Assembly (NCBI RefSeq): GCF_001306455.1
Contig: NZ_LGTQ01000006.1
Location: 310,001 to 374,000 of the forward strand
Reading direction: 5' to 3'
Length of the DNA stretch: 64,000 nucleotides
Origin: Jiulongibacter sediminis
GTDB taxonomy: Bacteria > Bacteroidota > Bacteroidia > Cytophagales > Spirosomataceae
The notes below the pieces were generated by a model. It saw only the letters and a list, made by a program, of their open reading frames with translations. It was not told the origin of the DNA and made no database searches. The stretch's first letter is position 1, and each line of letters begins with the position of its first letter. Positions 44,761 through 52,919 of this stretch are shown one piece after another. A program made the position numbers and the translations under genes.

Positions 44761-45594
44761 TTATCCAATTTTAATTGAAGTCATGTTCAATGAACCCGCT
44801 ACCAGCTTATCATTAAAAAATTCAATATCGTCTGAGTTGCTTTGCAAACCCAAGGTATATAGTAACGGGAAATAGTGGTCCGGAGTTGGAATAGCCAACT
44901 TTGCGGCTTCACCTAAAGAATGATAATTGATCAAATCATTGTGCGATTTACTTTCAATTTTTGACTTCAAGGTTTTGTTAAGCTCATGAGCCCAGTCATA
45001 GCCGAAATTAGGCTCATTGAGTTTTTCCCAGTATACCATGCGTAAGTTATGAATCATGTTTCCACTCCCGATTATCAAAACGCCTTTTTCACGTAAGGCG
45101 GCAAGTTCTTTACCAAGATCATAGTGATATTGCCCGGTTCTTGGGTAGTCAATGCTGAGTTGAAGCACAGGGATTTTGGCCTCCGGGAACATTCGTCGTA
45201 CCACGGACCAGGTGCCATGATCAAGCCCCCAGTCATGGTCAAGTTCCACTTCAGTACTTTGTATCAAGTTTTTTGTTTCCAGAGCAAGAGAAGGCAAGCC
45301 GGGGGCTGGATATTCCACCTCAAAAAGTTCTTTCGGAAATCCACCAAAATCATGAATGGTTTTTGGGTTTTCCATGGCTGTTACCTTGGTGCCCTTACTC
45401 AACCAGTGGGCAGAAATAACCAAAACGGCTGAAGGTTCCGGCAAAGTTTTACCCATTTTCTCCCAATGAAGGCTAAATTCATTGTCTTCAATAGCATTCA
45501 TTGGCGAGCCGTGGCCCACAAATAAAACAGGCATTTTCGCGGCCCTTCTTGGCAGCGTGTCGCTCAAATTTTTGAGATCATGTAAAGAATTCAT
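44761..45594 (-). CDS. ygiD: 4,5-DOPA-type extradiol dioxygenase
   Basis: 277 residues of the LigB-like class III dioxygenase family. Metal-binding His residues are in FVGHGSPMNAIEDN, ISAHWLSKGT and the LDHDWGLDHGTWSVVRRMFP block, and GSGNMIHNLR lies near the C-terminal third. The family opens catechol rings with Fe or Zn; YgiD acts on L-DOPA in E. coli. The natural substrate here is unknown. It is divergent from the ABC ATPase gene across about 50 bp. Confidence 0.9.
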   Translation of the reverse strand: MNSLHDLKNLSDTLPRRAAKMPVLFVGHGSPMNAIEDNEFSLHWEKMGKTLPEPSAVLVISAHWLSKGTKVTAMENPKTIHDFGGFPKELFEVEYPAPGLPSLALETKNLIQSTEVELDHDWGLDHGTWSVVRRMFPEAKIPVLQLSIDYPRTGQYHYDLGKELAALREKGVLIIGSGNMIHNLRMVYWEKLNEPNFGYDWAHELNKTLKSKIESKSHNDLINYHSLGEAAKLAIPTPDHYFPLLYTLGLQSNSDDIEFFNDKLVAGSLNMTSIKIG

Positions 45595-45645
45595 GTAGCT
45601 ACAACGATTTTTTGAATTCGAAAATTCAAAGGTCTATTTTTGACC

Positions 45646-47109
45646 ATGATTCAGTTTCACAAAGTATCAATAAAAAAGGGAGATCAGCTCATTTTATCTG
45701 AACTTGATTTTCAAATAGAATTCCCCTTTAAAATTGCCATAGCCGGAGAAAACGGCTCCGGAAAGAGCACTCTTCTGGATGCTATTGCTGGTAAAATCTT
45801 TCCTTTTCAGGGGAAAATTGAAAAGCCGCATTATTCTGAAATTTTGTTGGTACCTCGAGATTATAGTTTTAACAGAATGGTTGGTGCCGCCTATCAATAC
45901 TATCAACAGCGTTATTCTGCTTACGACAGTGAAATAGGCCCAACTCTTTGGGAAGTTTTACAAAATCAAGCTAAACCAGTGGGAACGGTGGATGAAAAGT
46001 CGGTTGAACTGCCTTCTCTTCAGTACGAGCCAGATTGGGTTGATGAAATAGCTGAACTGATGAACGTCAGCCATCTTTTGCAACGCAAAATCACCAGTCT
46101 CTCAAATGGCGAAACGAGGAGGTCACTTATTGCCTGGGCACTCCTGCAAAAACCAAAATTACTTTTGCTGGACAACCCCTTTACCGGACTGGATACAGCG
46201 AGTAAAGAGCTATTGAAAGAGATTATCAATAAGCTAGATGTCAGCATACTTTTGGTAGCGGGTGCTAATGACCTGCCTGATTCTATCGAGTCTATTCTGA
46301 TTTTAAAAGATGGCCGCTTGGCTCAAACTTTAACCCCCCCTTTTGGTGATTTACAGCAAGAGGAAAGATCATTGAATATAGATCATGATCAGCTGCCCTC
46401 TCTTTTTCCGGAAACTGAGGAAGATTTTGAAGTTGCTTTTAGCATTAAAAACGGACTGGTTAAATATGGAGAGAAAAAGGCCTTGGATGGGGTGAACTGG
46501 GTGGTTAAAAACGGAGAGTGCTGGGCGTTGATGGGCCCCAATGGTTCGGGCAAAACCACGCTTTTGAGTCTGCTCACCGCGGACAACCCCAAAGCTTACC
46601 AAAACGATATTGTTCTCTTTGACAAAAAAAGAGGAACTGGTGAGAGCATTTGGGATATCAAGAAGAAAATAGGTTTTGTCTCGCCAGAGCTGCATTTGTT
46701 TTTTCCCAAAAATAGCACAGTTCTTAAAGTGGTGGCCAGCGGCCTTTTTGATAGCATTGGTCTCTACCGAAAATTAAAACCGGAGGAGGAAACGAAGGCG
46801 GCAGGGCTTTTGAAGTTTTTTGATTTGTCTCATTTGAGCGATCGTCTACTTAGCCATCTGTCTACCGGAGAGCAGCGGCTGGTTTTACTGGCCAGGGCTT
46901 TGATTAAAAACCCACCGATTTTACTACTTGATGAGCCCTGTCAAAATCTGGATTATCAGCACATGGTGTATTTCAGAAATCTGATCAATGAACTGGTTAC
47001 CTCACTGAATAAAACGCTCATTTATGTTACCCATAATCCGGAGGAAATTCCGACAGCAATCAACAAAACCATCTATCTTGAAAACGGCAAAGTGATTAAG
47101 TGCGACTGA
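45646..47109 (+). CDS. Tandem-domain ABC ATPase (ModF-like)
   Basis: 487 residues from ATG 45646; a TTG two codons upstream is possible. Two ABC domains: the first has GENGSGKST and the signature LSNGETRR, the second GPNGSGKTT and LSTGEQRL with LLLDEPCQNLD. There are no transmembrane segments and no linker of the ABC-F type. The pattern matches ModF/PhrA-type cytoplasmic ATPases of unclear role, in E. coli linked to molybdate genes. No permease is adjacent. A TATTTTTG box (45635-45642) with TTG 20 nt upstream would make it almost leaderless. Confidence 0.85.
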   Translation: MIQFHKVSIKKGDQLILSELDFQIEFPFKIAIAGENGSGKSTLLDAIAGKIFPFQGKIEKPHYSEILLVPRDYSFNRMVGAAYQYYQQRYSAYDSEIGPTLWEVLQNQAKPVGTVDEKSVELPSLQYEPDWVDEIAELMNVSHLLQRKITSLSNGETRRSLIAWALLQKPKLLLLDNPFTGLDTASKELLKEIINKLDVSILLVAGANDLPDSIESILILKDGRLAQTLTPPFGDLQQEERSLNIDHDQLPSLFPETEEDFEVAFSIKNGLVKYGEKKALDGVNWVVKNGECWALMGPNGSGKTTLLSLLTADNPKAYQNDIVLFDKKRGTGESIWDIKKKIGFVSPELHLFFPKNSTVLKVVASGLFDSIGLYRKLKPEEETKAAGLLKFFDLSHLSDRLLSHLSTGEQRLVLLARALIKNPPILLLDEPCQNLDYQHMVYFRNLINELVTSLNKTLIYVTHNPEEIPTAINKTIYLENGKVIKCD

Positions 47110-47135
47110 GCTTTCTGTTCACTCCAAGAAAGCAA

Positions 47136-47143
47136 TACCTTTG
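47136..47143 (+). promoter_or_regulatory. Candidate -7 promoter element for gcvT
   Basis: TACCTTTG matches TAnnTTTG exactly, 17 bp upstream of ATG 47161. A matching TTG -33 is not evident. Confidence 0.42.
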
Positions 47144-47160
47144 CCTCAAATTTTGAAAAT

Positions 47161-48258
47161 ATGACTGAAGTAAGAGAAGTTCCATTAAAACATGTTCATG
47201 AGGCTCTTGGGGCTAAAATGATCCCATTTGCCGGTTTTAATATGCCTGTACGTTACTCTTCTGATCTGGAAGAGCACATGACCGTCAGAGAAGGTGTTGG
47301 AATTTTTGACGTCAGTCATATGGGTGAGTTTTACCTCAAAGGCGAGGGAGCTTTGGATCTGATTCAGCGGGTTTCGGCCAATGACGCCTCCGTTCTTTAT
47401 AACGGAAAAGCTCAATACAGCTACCTTCCTAATGAAAGCGGTGGGGTAGTGGATGACCTGCTGGTTTACAGAATTGATGAAGATGAATACATGTTGGTGG
47501 TGAACGCCTCTAATATTGAGAAAGACTGGAATCACATTCAGAAATATAATACTGGAAAAGTAGAAATGGTGGATTGGTCAGATGACCTTTGTCTTTTTGC
47601 TGTTCAGGGACCAAAGGCCAATGCGACCTTACAAAAGCTAACGCACATTCCCCTCGATAATGTAGAGTACTACACCTTCACGAAAGGCACTTTTGCTGAT
47701 GTACCGAATGTGATTCTTTCGGCTACTGGTTACACTGGGGCTGGTGGTTTTGAGCTATATGTTCCCAAAGAAACGGCAGAGGAGGTTTGGAATAAAATTA
47801 TGGAAGCCGGAGCTGAGTTTGAGATCAAACCTATTGGGCTGGGAGCTAGAGATACCCTTCGCTTAGAAATGGGTTATTGTCTGTACGGCAATGATATTAC
47901 TGATCAAACCTCTCCATTGGAGGCTGGTTTAGGTTGGGTGACAAAATTCTCGAAGGAATTTACCAACAGTGAAGATTTAAAAGCAGAGAAGGCCGCCGGA
48001 CTTCAAAATAGGTTGGTTGGTATTGAGCTTATTGACCGCGGAATCCCGCGTTCACATTATGTTATCTGTGATGCAGAGGGTGAGAAAATTGGTGAAATCA
48101 CCTCAGGAAGTATGTCTCCTTCATTGAAAAAGGGAATTGCTTTGGGCTATGTCAAAAAAGAGTTTGCAAAAGCCGGAACCGAAATCTACGTGGAGGTAAG
48201 AAATAAAAAACTCAAAGCGGAGGTGGTGAAAACGCCCTTCGTGAAGGCTGGAGTTTAG
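47161..48258 (+). CDS. gcvT: Glycine cleavage system aminomethyltransferase (T protein)
   Basis: 365 residues, the expected length. It transfers the methylene group from the aminomethyl-lipoyl H protein to tetrahydrofolate and releases ammonia. Motifs are KMIPFAGFNMPVRY, GIFDVSHMGEF, FAVQGPKA, SATGYTGAGGFELYVP and PIGLGARDTLRLEMGYCLYGNDI. It stands alone: gcvH and gcvP are elsewhere, which is common in this phylum. A terminator follows at 48292-48315. Confidence 0.97.
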   Translation: MTEVREVPLKHVHEALGAKMIPFAGFNMPVRYSSDLEEHMTVREGVGIFDVSHMGEFYLKGEGALDLIQRVSANDASVLYNGKAQYSYLPNESGGVVDDLLVYRIDEDEYMLVVNASNIEKDWNHIQKYNTGKVEMVDWSDDLCLFAVQGPKANATLQKLTHIPLDNVEYYTFTKGTFADVPNVILSATGYTGAGGFELYVPKETAEEVWNKIMEAGAEFEIKPIGLGARDTLRLEMGYCLYGNDITDQTSPLEAGLGWVTKFSKEFTNSEDLKAEKAAGLQNRLVGIELIDRGIPRSHYVICDAEGEKIGEITSGSMSPSLKKGIALGYVKKEFAKAGTEIYVEVRNKKLKAEVVKTPFVKAGV

Positions 48259-48290
48259 GTCAAATCTTGCTAGAAAGGTTGAGATTTGTT

Positions 48291-48317
48291 AAAATGGTAT
48301 GCTTGCATACCATTTTT
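48291..48317 (+). terminator. Intrinsic terminator after gcvT
   Basis: AAATGGTATG (48292-48301) pairs with CATACCATTT (48306-48315), loop CTTG, then a T-run. The loop holds the TTG of the downstream promoter. Confidence 0.8.
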
Positions 48318-48333
48318 CGTTTTCCTAGATTTG
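48303..48333 (+). promoter_or_regulatory. Promoter of the acyl-CoA dehydrogenase gene
   Basis: TTG (48303-48305), 20-nt spacer, TAGATTTG (48326-48333), a full match to the Bacteroidota promoter pattern. The ATG at 48358 is 25 bp downstream. The -33 element is the loop of the gcvT terminator. Confidence 0.65.
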
Positions 48334-48357
48334 AAATAACATTAACAAACTTCAATC

Positions 48358-49497
48358 ATGGACTTTAATCTTACCGAAGAGCATCTGGCCGTACAGGAAG
48401 CTGCCCGCGATTTTGCCGAAAAGGAGCTTCTGCACGATGCCATTGAACGTGATACACTTTCCAAATTTCCAGAGAAACAGGTGAAAATGATGGGTGAGCT
48501 GGGTTTTCTGGGTATGATGGCCTCAGAGAATTATGGCGGCGGCGGTATGGATACCATCAGCTATGTGCTGGCCATGGAAGAAATTGCCAAAGTAGATGCG
48601 TCAGCAGCGGTGATTATGTCTGTAAATAATTCGCTGGTGCTATGGGGGCTTGAACATTATGGTTCAGATGAACAGAAACAGAAGTACATTCCCGCTCTGG
48701 CCTCTGGCGAAAAATTAGGCTGCTTTTGTCTTTCAGAACCGGAGGCTGGTTCAGATGCCACTTCTCAAAAAACAACAGCTATTGACAAAGGAGATTATTA
48801 TTTGGTGAACGGTACCAAAAACTGGATTACCAACGGCGGTAGTGCGGATATTGCTCTCGTAATAGCACAAACTGATACTGAAAAAGGGCATCGGGGGATT
48901 AACTGCCTCATTATTGAGAAAGGCACAGAGGGTTTTGTGGTTGGTAAAAAAGAAGACAAAATGGGGATTCGCTCCTCAGATACGCATTCGCTCATGTTTT
49001 CTGATGTGAAAGTACCTAAAGAAAACCGAATAGGGGATGATGGCATGGGTTTTAAATTTGCCATGAGTACGCTCAATGGTGGTAGAATAGGTATTGCAGC
49101 CCAAGCTTTGGGCATTGCTTCCGGGGCTTACGAAAGAGCAGTGCAATATTCCAGGGAAAGGAGGGCATTCGGTAAGTCGATTAGCCAGCATCAGGCCATA
49201 CAATTTAAACTGGCTGATATGCGAACAAGAATTGAAGCTGCCAGATTTTTAATTTATAAAGCCGCCTTGGATAAAGACGAGGGAAGATCTTACGTGGAAT
49301 CTGCGGCCATGGCAAAAGTCTATGCTTCTGAAGTAGCCATGTGGGTAACCACACAAGCCGTGCAGGTTCATGGTGGTTATGGCTACGTGAAGGAATACCA
49401 TGTGGAGCGGATGATGCGAGATGCCAAAATCACAGAGATTTATGAAGGAACCTCGGAAATTCAGCGACTCGTTATTGCCCGCGAAATATTAAAATAG
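48358..49497 (+). CDS. Short-chain-type acyl-CoA dehydrogenase
   Basis: 379 residues, the length of medium- and short-chain acyl-CoA dehydrogenases. FAD- and substrate-binding blocks are CFCLSEPEAGSDATSQKTTA, NGTKNWITNGG and IAAQALGIASGAYERAVQYSRER. The catalytic base Glu lies in DAKITEIYEGTSEIQRLVIAR near the C-terminus. It catalyses the first oxidation of beta-oxidation. No electron-transfer flavoprotein gene is nearby. It has its own promoter and terminator. Confidence 0.95.
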   Translation: MDFNLTEEHLAVQEAARDFAEKELLHDAIERDTLSKFPEKQVKMMGELGFLGMMASENYGGGGMDTISYVLAMEEIAKVDASAAVIMSVNNSLVLWGLEHYGSDEQKQKYIPALASGEKLGCFCLSEPEAGSDATSQKTTAIDKGDYYLVNGTKNWITNGGSADIALVIAQTDTEKGHRGINCLIIEKGTEGFVVGKKEDKMGIRSSDTHSLMFSDVKVPKENRIGDDGMGFKFAMSTLNGGRIGIAAQALGIASGAYERAVQYSRERRAFGKSISQHQAIQFKLADMRTRIEAARFLIYKAALDKDEGRSYVESAAMAKVYASEVAMWVTTQAVQVHGGYGYVKEYHVERMMRDAKITEIYEGTSEIQRLVIAREILK

Positions 49498-49522
49498 TTA
49501 TACAATTTATTGGACAAAATTT

Positions 49523-49546
49523 AGACCCCGCATGGGGTCTTTTTTG
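49523..49546 (+). terminator. Intrinsic terminator after the acyl-CoA dehydrogenase gene
   Basis: AGACCCC (49523-49529) pairs with GGGGTCT (49534-49540), loop GCAT, then T5G. It opens a 306-bp gap (49498-49803) that also holds the promoter of the AraC-type gene; no other gene is visible there. Confidence 0.9.
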
Positions 49547-49696
49547 TTATAAACAGTGTGTTTTCTAGGTTTTTTACTAAATGATAAAATATTTTTTGGG
49601 AAACAAAATGGTGCAAAACTTATATTTTTTTAAGAAAAGGGGCACTTCTGAGCATGTTTTGTATGAATAAACGAACATTTCTGTCCGGCTTGTCGT

Positions 49697-49726
49697 TTGA
49701 TCCTTAAATAATTATTATTAGTTTTG
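49697..49726 (+). promoter_or_regulatory. Promoter of the AraC-type regulator gene
   Basis: TTG (49697-49699), 19-nt spacer, TAGTTTTG (49719-49726), a full match to the Bacteroidota pattern. It predicts a leader of about 70 nt before ATG 49804. Confidence 0.6.
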
Positions 49727-49803
49727 TACAAGGGGTGTCTTATAAATGATAATTGAATCTTTTGAGATAGAAAACAATTGCAGCCTCGATATAAAGAAAG
49801 CAC

Positions 49804-50727
49804 ATGAAGGAGTATAACAAAATCATCGAGTCGCTGAGTGTAAAGTTTGCCAAAGCAAGGCATATCAATATTCTTCAGCCTATCAGAATCAAAAACGTTT
49901 ATGACGTTGAGAATACGTTGGTCATTCTTTATGATGGCGATGTGAAACTCGAGGGTATAGATGAGAAAGTGGAGCCGGGTGATATGCTGTTTATCCCGGG
50001 TGGTAAATCTTCAACGATTACCTACGGTAGCGGAGAGCCTAAAGAAATAACCTACGAAGAGTTCATGACTCGTCGCGAGCATTATTTTGACTCCATGACC
50101 ATTCCTGAAGAGATTGGAAAAGTAAGAAACTCTTTCGGACTCGTTGCTTTTGAAGCGAAGGTGTTTGACTCGGTTAACTTTTTTACATCTTTAGATATAC
50201 CACCGTTCTTTATTAAGAAGAACACGAAACTGGCTCAGTTGGTAAAAGATATCCTGATTGAGGATTTCACTGATGAAGCTGGTCGCGGTAGGGTGATCAT
50301 GAATAAGACTGAAGAGATCGTTATCGAGATTATTCGTTTTATTCTTCGTAATGAGATGTTTGTGGAGCAGTTGGCTACAAACAGTACGTATTTCAAAGAC
50401 CCTCGTTTGATTGATATTTTCGCTTACATAAAAGACAATCTTGAAGGCGATCTTTCTAACAAACAACTGGCAAACGTTGCAAATGTTTCTGAAGATTATG
50501 TAGGTCAATATTTCAAAATGCTTACAGGCATCAATCCTCAGGATTATATTGAATATCAGCGTATGGAGGCTGCGGTTACTTTACTCAGAACTACCAAGAA
50601 GAGCATTCGAGCCATCGGTTCTGAAGTTGGTTATAAAGACACCGCCTATTTCTGCCGTAGATTTAAGATGATGTTCGGTATACCGGCGGGTAAAATGAGA
50701 CGTAGAGAGAGCTTGCTGATTGGCTAA
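49804..50727 (+). CDS. AraC-family transcriptional regulator
   Basis: 307 residues. The C-terminal AraC HTH pair (about 205-300) is complete: LSNKQLANVANVSEDYVGQYFKMLTGINPQDYIEYQRMEAAVTLL and IRAIGSEVGYKDTAYFCRRFKMMFGIPAGKMRR. The N-terminal half has a cupin-like segment (VILYDGDVKLEGIDEKVEPGDMLFIPGGKSSTI), which binds small ligands in related regulators. The inducer is unknown and no obvious target is adjacent. The terminator and long leader show single-gene expression. Confidence 0.9.
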   Translation: MKEYNKIIESLSVKFAKARHINILQPIRIKNVYDVENTLVILYDGDVKLEGIDEKVEPGDMLFIPGGKSSTITYGSGEPKEITYEEFMTRREHYFDSMTIPEEIGKVRNSFGLVAFEAKVFDSVNFFTSLDIPPFFIKKNTKLAQLVKDILIEDFTDEAGRGRVIMNKTEEIVIEIIRFILRNEMFVEQLATNSTYFKDPRLIDIFAYIKDNLEGDLSNKQLANVANVSEDYVGQYFKMLTGINPQDYIEYQRMEAAVTLLRTTKKSIRAIGSEVGYKDTAYFCRRFKMMFGIPAGKMRRRESLLIG

Positions 50728-50752
50728 TCAAAGACTTTAAAAAACATAATGG

Positions 50753-50780
50753 AAGCGGAGAGGAAACCTTCCGCTTTTTT
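50753..50780 (+). terminator. Intrinsic terminator after the AraC-type gene
   Basis: AAGCGGA (50753-50759) and AGG pair with CCT and TCCGCTT (50767-50776) with a bulged G, loop AAA, then T-run. It may also end the converging penicillin acylase transcript. Confidence 0.8.
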
Positions 50781-50783
50781 GTT

Positions 50784-52808
50784 TTACCGAGGTGAATAAA
50801 CCCTTTCAGCGGTTTCCAGAACGGTTGCCTTGTCAAGAGTCATCGGTTTTAATTTGAGGTCAATGAACAGCGGGGCCTGATCGGCGTAATGAAGGCTCTC
50901 CGGGTGGTTCGAGGCTCCGTAGTTTATGACAGATTCTATTTTAGGCAGCTCCCCTTTTTTATATCGAACCAGCTGAATGTAGGATTCTCCGGCGATGCCT
51001 TTTCTCTTTCCATTTTCGTATGGAGTGGTGTACATGGCTCGTAAAACATCCGGGAGTCCCCAAAGAGGAAATTCTTTACTTCCTCTGACCAACTTTTGGA
51101 CATCACCAAGCTGTACTTGAGTACTTCCGAAATCGGCAATCATTTGAGTTTTAACACTTTTGAAAACCTCAGCGATTTGACCTTTTGTTAAGATGTCATT
51201 TTTCTCAAAACGCTCATTTATGGCATAAAGGAAATAGGCAAAAAAGGTGGCCTCTTGACTACTAACCTCTGCTTTTCTGTCCCATTTTTGAATCATTTCC
51301 AGTTCGTTTTGAATCTCAGGATAATCTGCCGGACTCATACTTTCCAATGCATTGATGTATACAGGAAAATGAAACTTTGATGGATACTGAGCATCGTACT
51401 TGATGCGTTTAAAATCCTCATAATTCAGTTTTTTGTATTGTTCAATGAGCTCCACAAACCGCGTACTTCGATTATTATCTTTGAGAGGGTAACCCATGGT
51501 GGGGTCTATGCTTTTCGGGTCAAGATTGTCCTCAGCTCCGGAAGCATGAAAAACAGTATTATTGGTATTGAATAAATAGCCCGATTTTGGGTTTAGGTAT
51601 TGAGGCAAATCTTTCAAAGGGTGGTAGTCTGTCCACAAGGTTTCAGAGGTATTTCCCGGCAAAAGACCTTGCCAGTCATAACCTTCTTTACGAATTGGGA
51701 TTTTACCATTTGAGACATAAAAAATAGTGTCATTTTTATCGGCATAAACAGTATTGAAACCAGGGATAGCTACCATTTCCATGGCTTTATAAAACTCTGT
51801 GAAATTACTCGCTTTATTCATCCGGTACCATTGCTCGATGCCCCTGACATCCTGATTGGCTCCCATACGGATGGAATAAAAGCCGTTATTGGTTTTCAAG
51901 GTAGGTCCATAAACACTCCAGTAAGCTCTTTTACCAATGGGAAGCGTCAGAAAACCGAGTTTTACGTTGAGTTTGATACGTTTCTTTTCAAGGTTTTTCC
52001 ATTCACCGTCAAAGCGATATTTACGGCCTTTGGTTTCCAGTTTATAAACATCAATTTTGTCCTGATGGTTAACCGTATGTGCCCAGCCCAAATTTTCATT
52101 GGTACCATGAAAAATAACACACCCTCCCGGGAATAGCCCGCCGAGCATGTTCCAACCATTTTCGCTGTGCAAATGTGCCTCGTACCAGGCCACTGGCCCT
52201 TCCAACGGTTGATGGGAGTTGATATTGAGAAAGGCCGATCCATCTTCGGTTTTCCATGGAGCTATAGCAAAGGCGTTGGAGCCTTTCGGAGCCGTGCTTT
52301 TATCAATTGTTCCATTGAGAATTGAAGACAAAACATCATCGGCTCCGGAGATCACAGACAAGGACAAAAGAATAGATGACAAGTAGTCATTCATGGCGAG
52401 TGGAAAGCTGTTTTTGACCAAAACCTCTTCAGGATGAGTTTTTGCATAGGCGTTTAAACCATCAATATAGCCTTGGGCTAATGCTTTAAATTCAGGAGAG
52501 AGGGTATGGAGTTTTTCCTCAGCTGTTTCTTTGGTTTTTAGAAGGCCAACCACGTAATCAATAGGGGCACCGCCTTTCCCTAAGTGCCGGCCCAGCATCC
52601 CTTTACCTGCCAAAGCAGTTTGCTGAATAGTTTTAAAATCGTCTTCAGAATGAGCCCATGCAAGCCCATATGCTACCTCCGGGTCGGTTTTAGCAAAAAT
52701 ATGGGGTACGCCCCACTCATCACGGGCTATGGTGACTTGATCTGGTTGAATCTGGGCTTCAGAGAAAAAAGATATCAAAAGAAAGAAAACAGGAAAAGGG
52801 TGTCTCAT
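50784..52808 (-). CDS. Penicillin acylase-family Ntn hydrolase
   Basis: 674 residues with a signal peptide (to about residue 18). The autoproteolysis site and nucleophile Ser177 lie in TAPKGSNAFAIAP. Before it is the alpha-chain VTIARDEWGVPHIFAKTDPEVAYGLAWAHSEDDF and after it the beta-chain block FHGTNENLGWAHTVNHQDK. The family cleaves acyl-amide bonds; in Bacteroidota members the natural substrate is mostly unknown and includes acyl-homoserine lactones and N-acyl amines. It is periplasmic and is expected to self-cleave into two chains. It is a single gene. Confidence 0.92.
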   Translation of the reverse strand: MRHPFPVFFLLISFFSEAQIQPDQVTIARDEWGVPHIFAKTDPEVAYGLAWAHSEDDFKTIQQTALAGKGMLGRHLGKGGAPIDYVVGLLKTKETAEEKLHTLSPEFKALAQGYIDGLNAYAKTHPEEVLVKNSFPLAMNDYLSSILLSLSVISGADDVLSSILNGTIDKSTAPKGSNAFAIAPWKTEDGSAFLNINSHQPLEGPVAWYEAHLHSENGWNMLGGLFPGGCVIFHGTNENLGWAHTVNHQDKIDVYKLETKGRKYRFDGEWKNLEKKRIKLNVKLGFLTLPIGKRAYWSVYGPTLKTNNGFYSIRMGANQDVRGIEQWYRMNKASNFTEFYKAMEMVAIPGFNTVYADKNDTIFYVSNGKIPIRKEGYDWQGLLPGNTSETLWTDYHPLKDLPQYLNPKSGYLFNTNNTVFHASGAEDNLDPKSIDPTMGYPLKDNNRSTRFVELIEQYKKLNYEDFKRIKYDAQYPSKFHFPVYINALESMSPADYPEIQNELEMIQKWDRKAEVSSQEATFFAYFLYAINERFEKNDILTKGQIAEVFKSVKTQMIADFGSTQVQLGDVQKLVRGSKEFPLWGLPDVLRAMYTTPYENGKRKGIAGESYIQLVRYKKGELPKIESVINYGASNHPESLHYADQAPLFIDLKLKPMTLDKATVLETAERVYSPR

Positions 52809-52919
52809 CGGAGAAGGTTTTGTGAAGAGAAAAATAGGGCTATTTTTTTGAAAAATATTTGAAAAAATAATACCATAATCTGGAAATCACGTAGTTTTCA
52901 ACGAAAAAACAATTTTATA

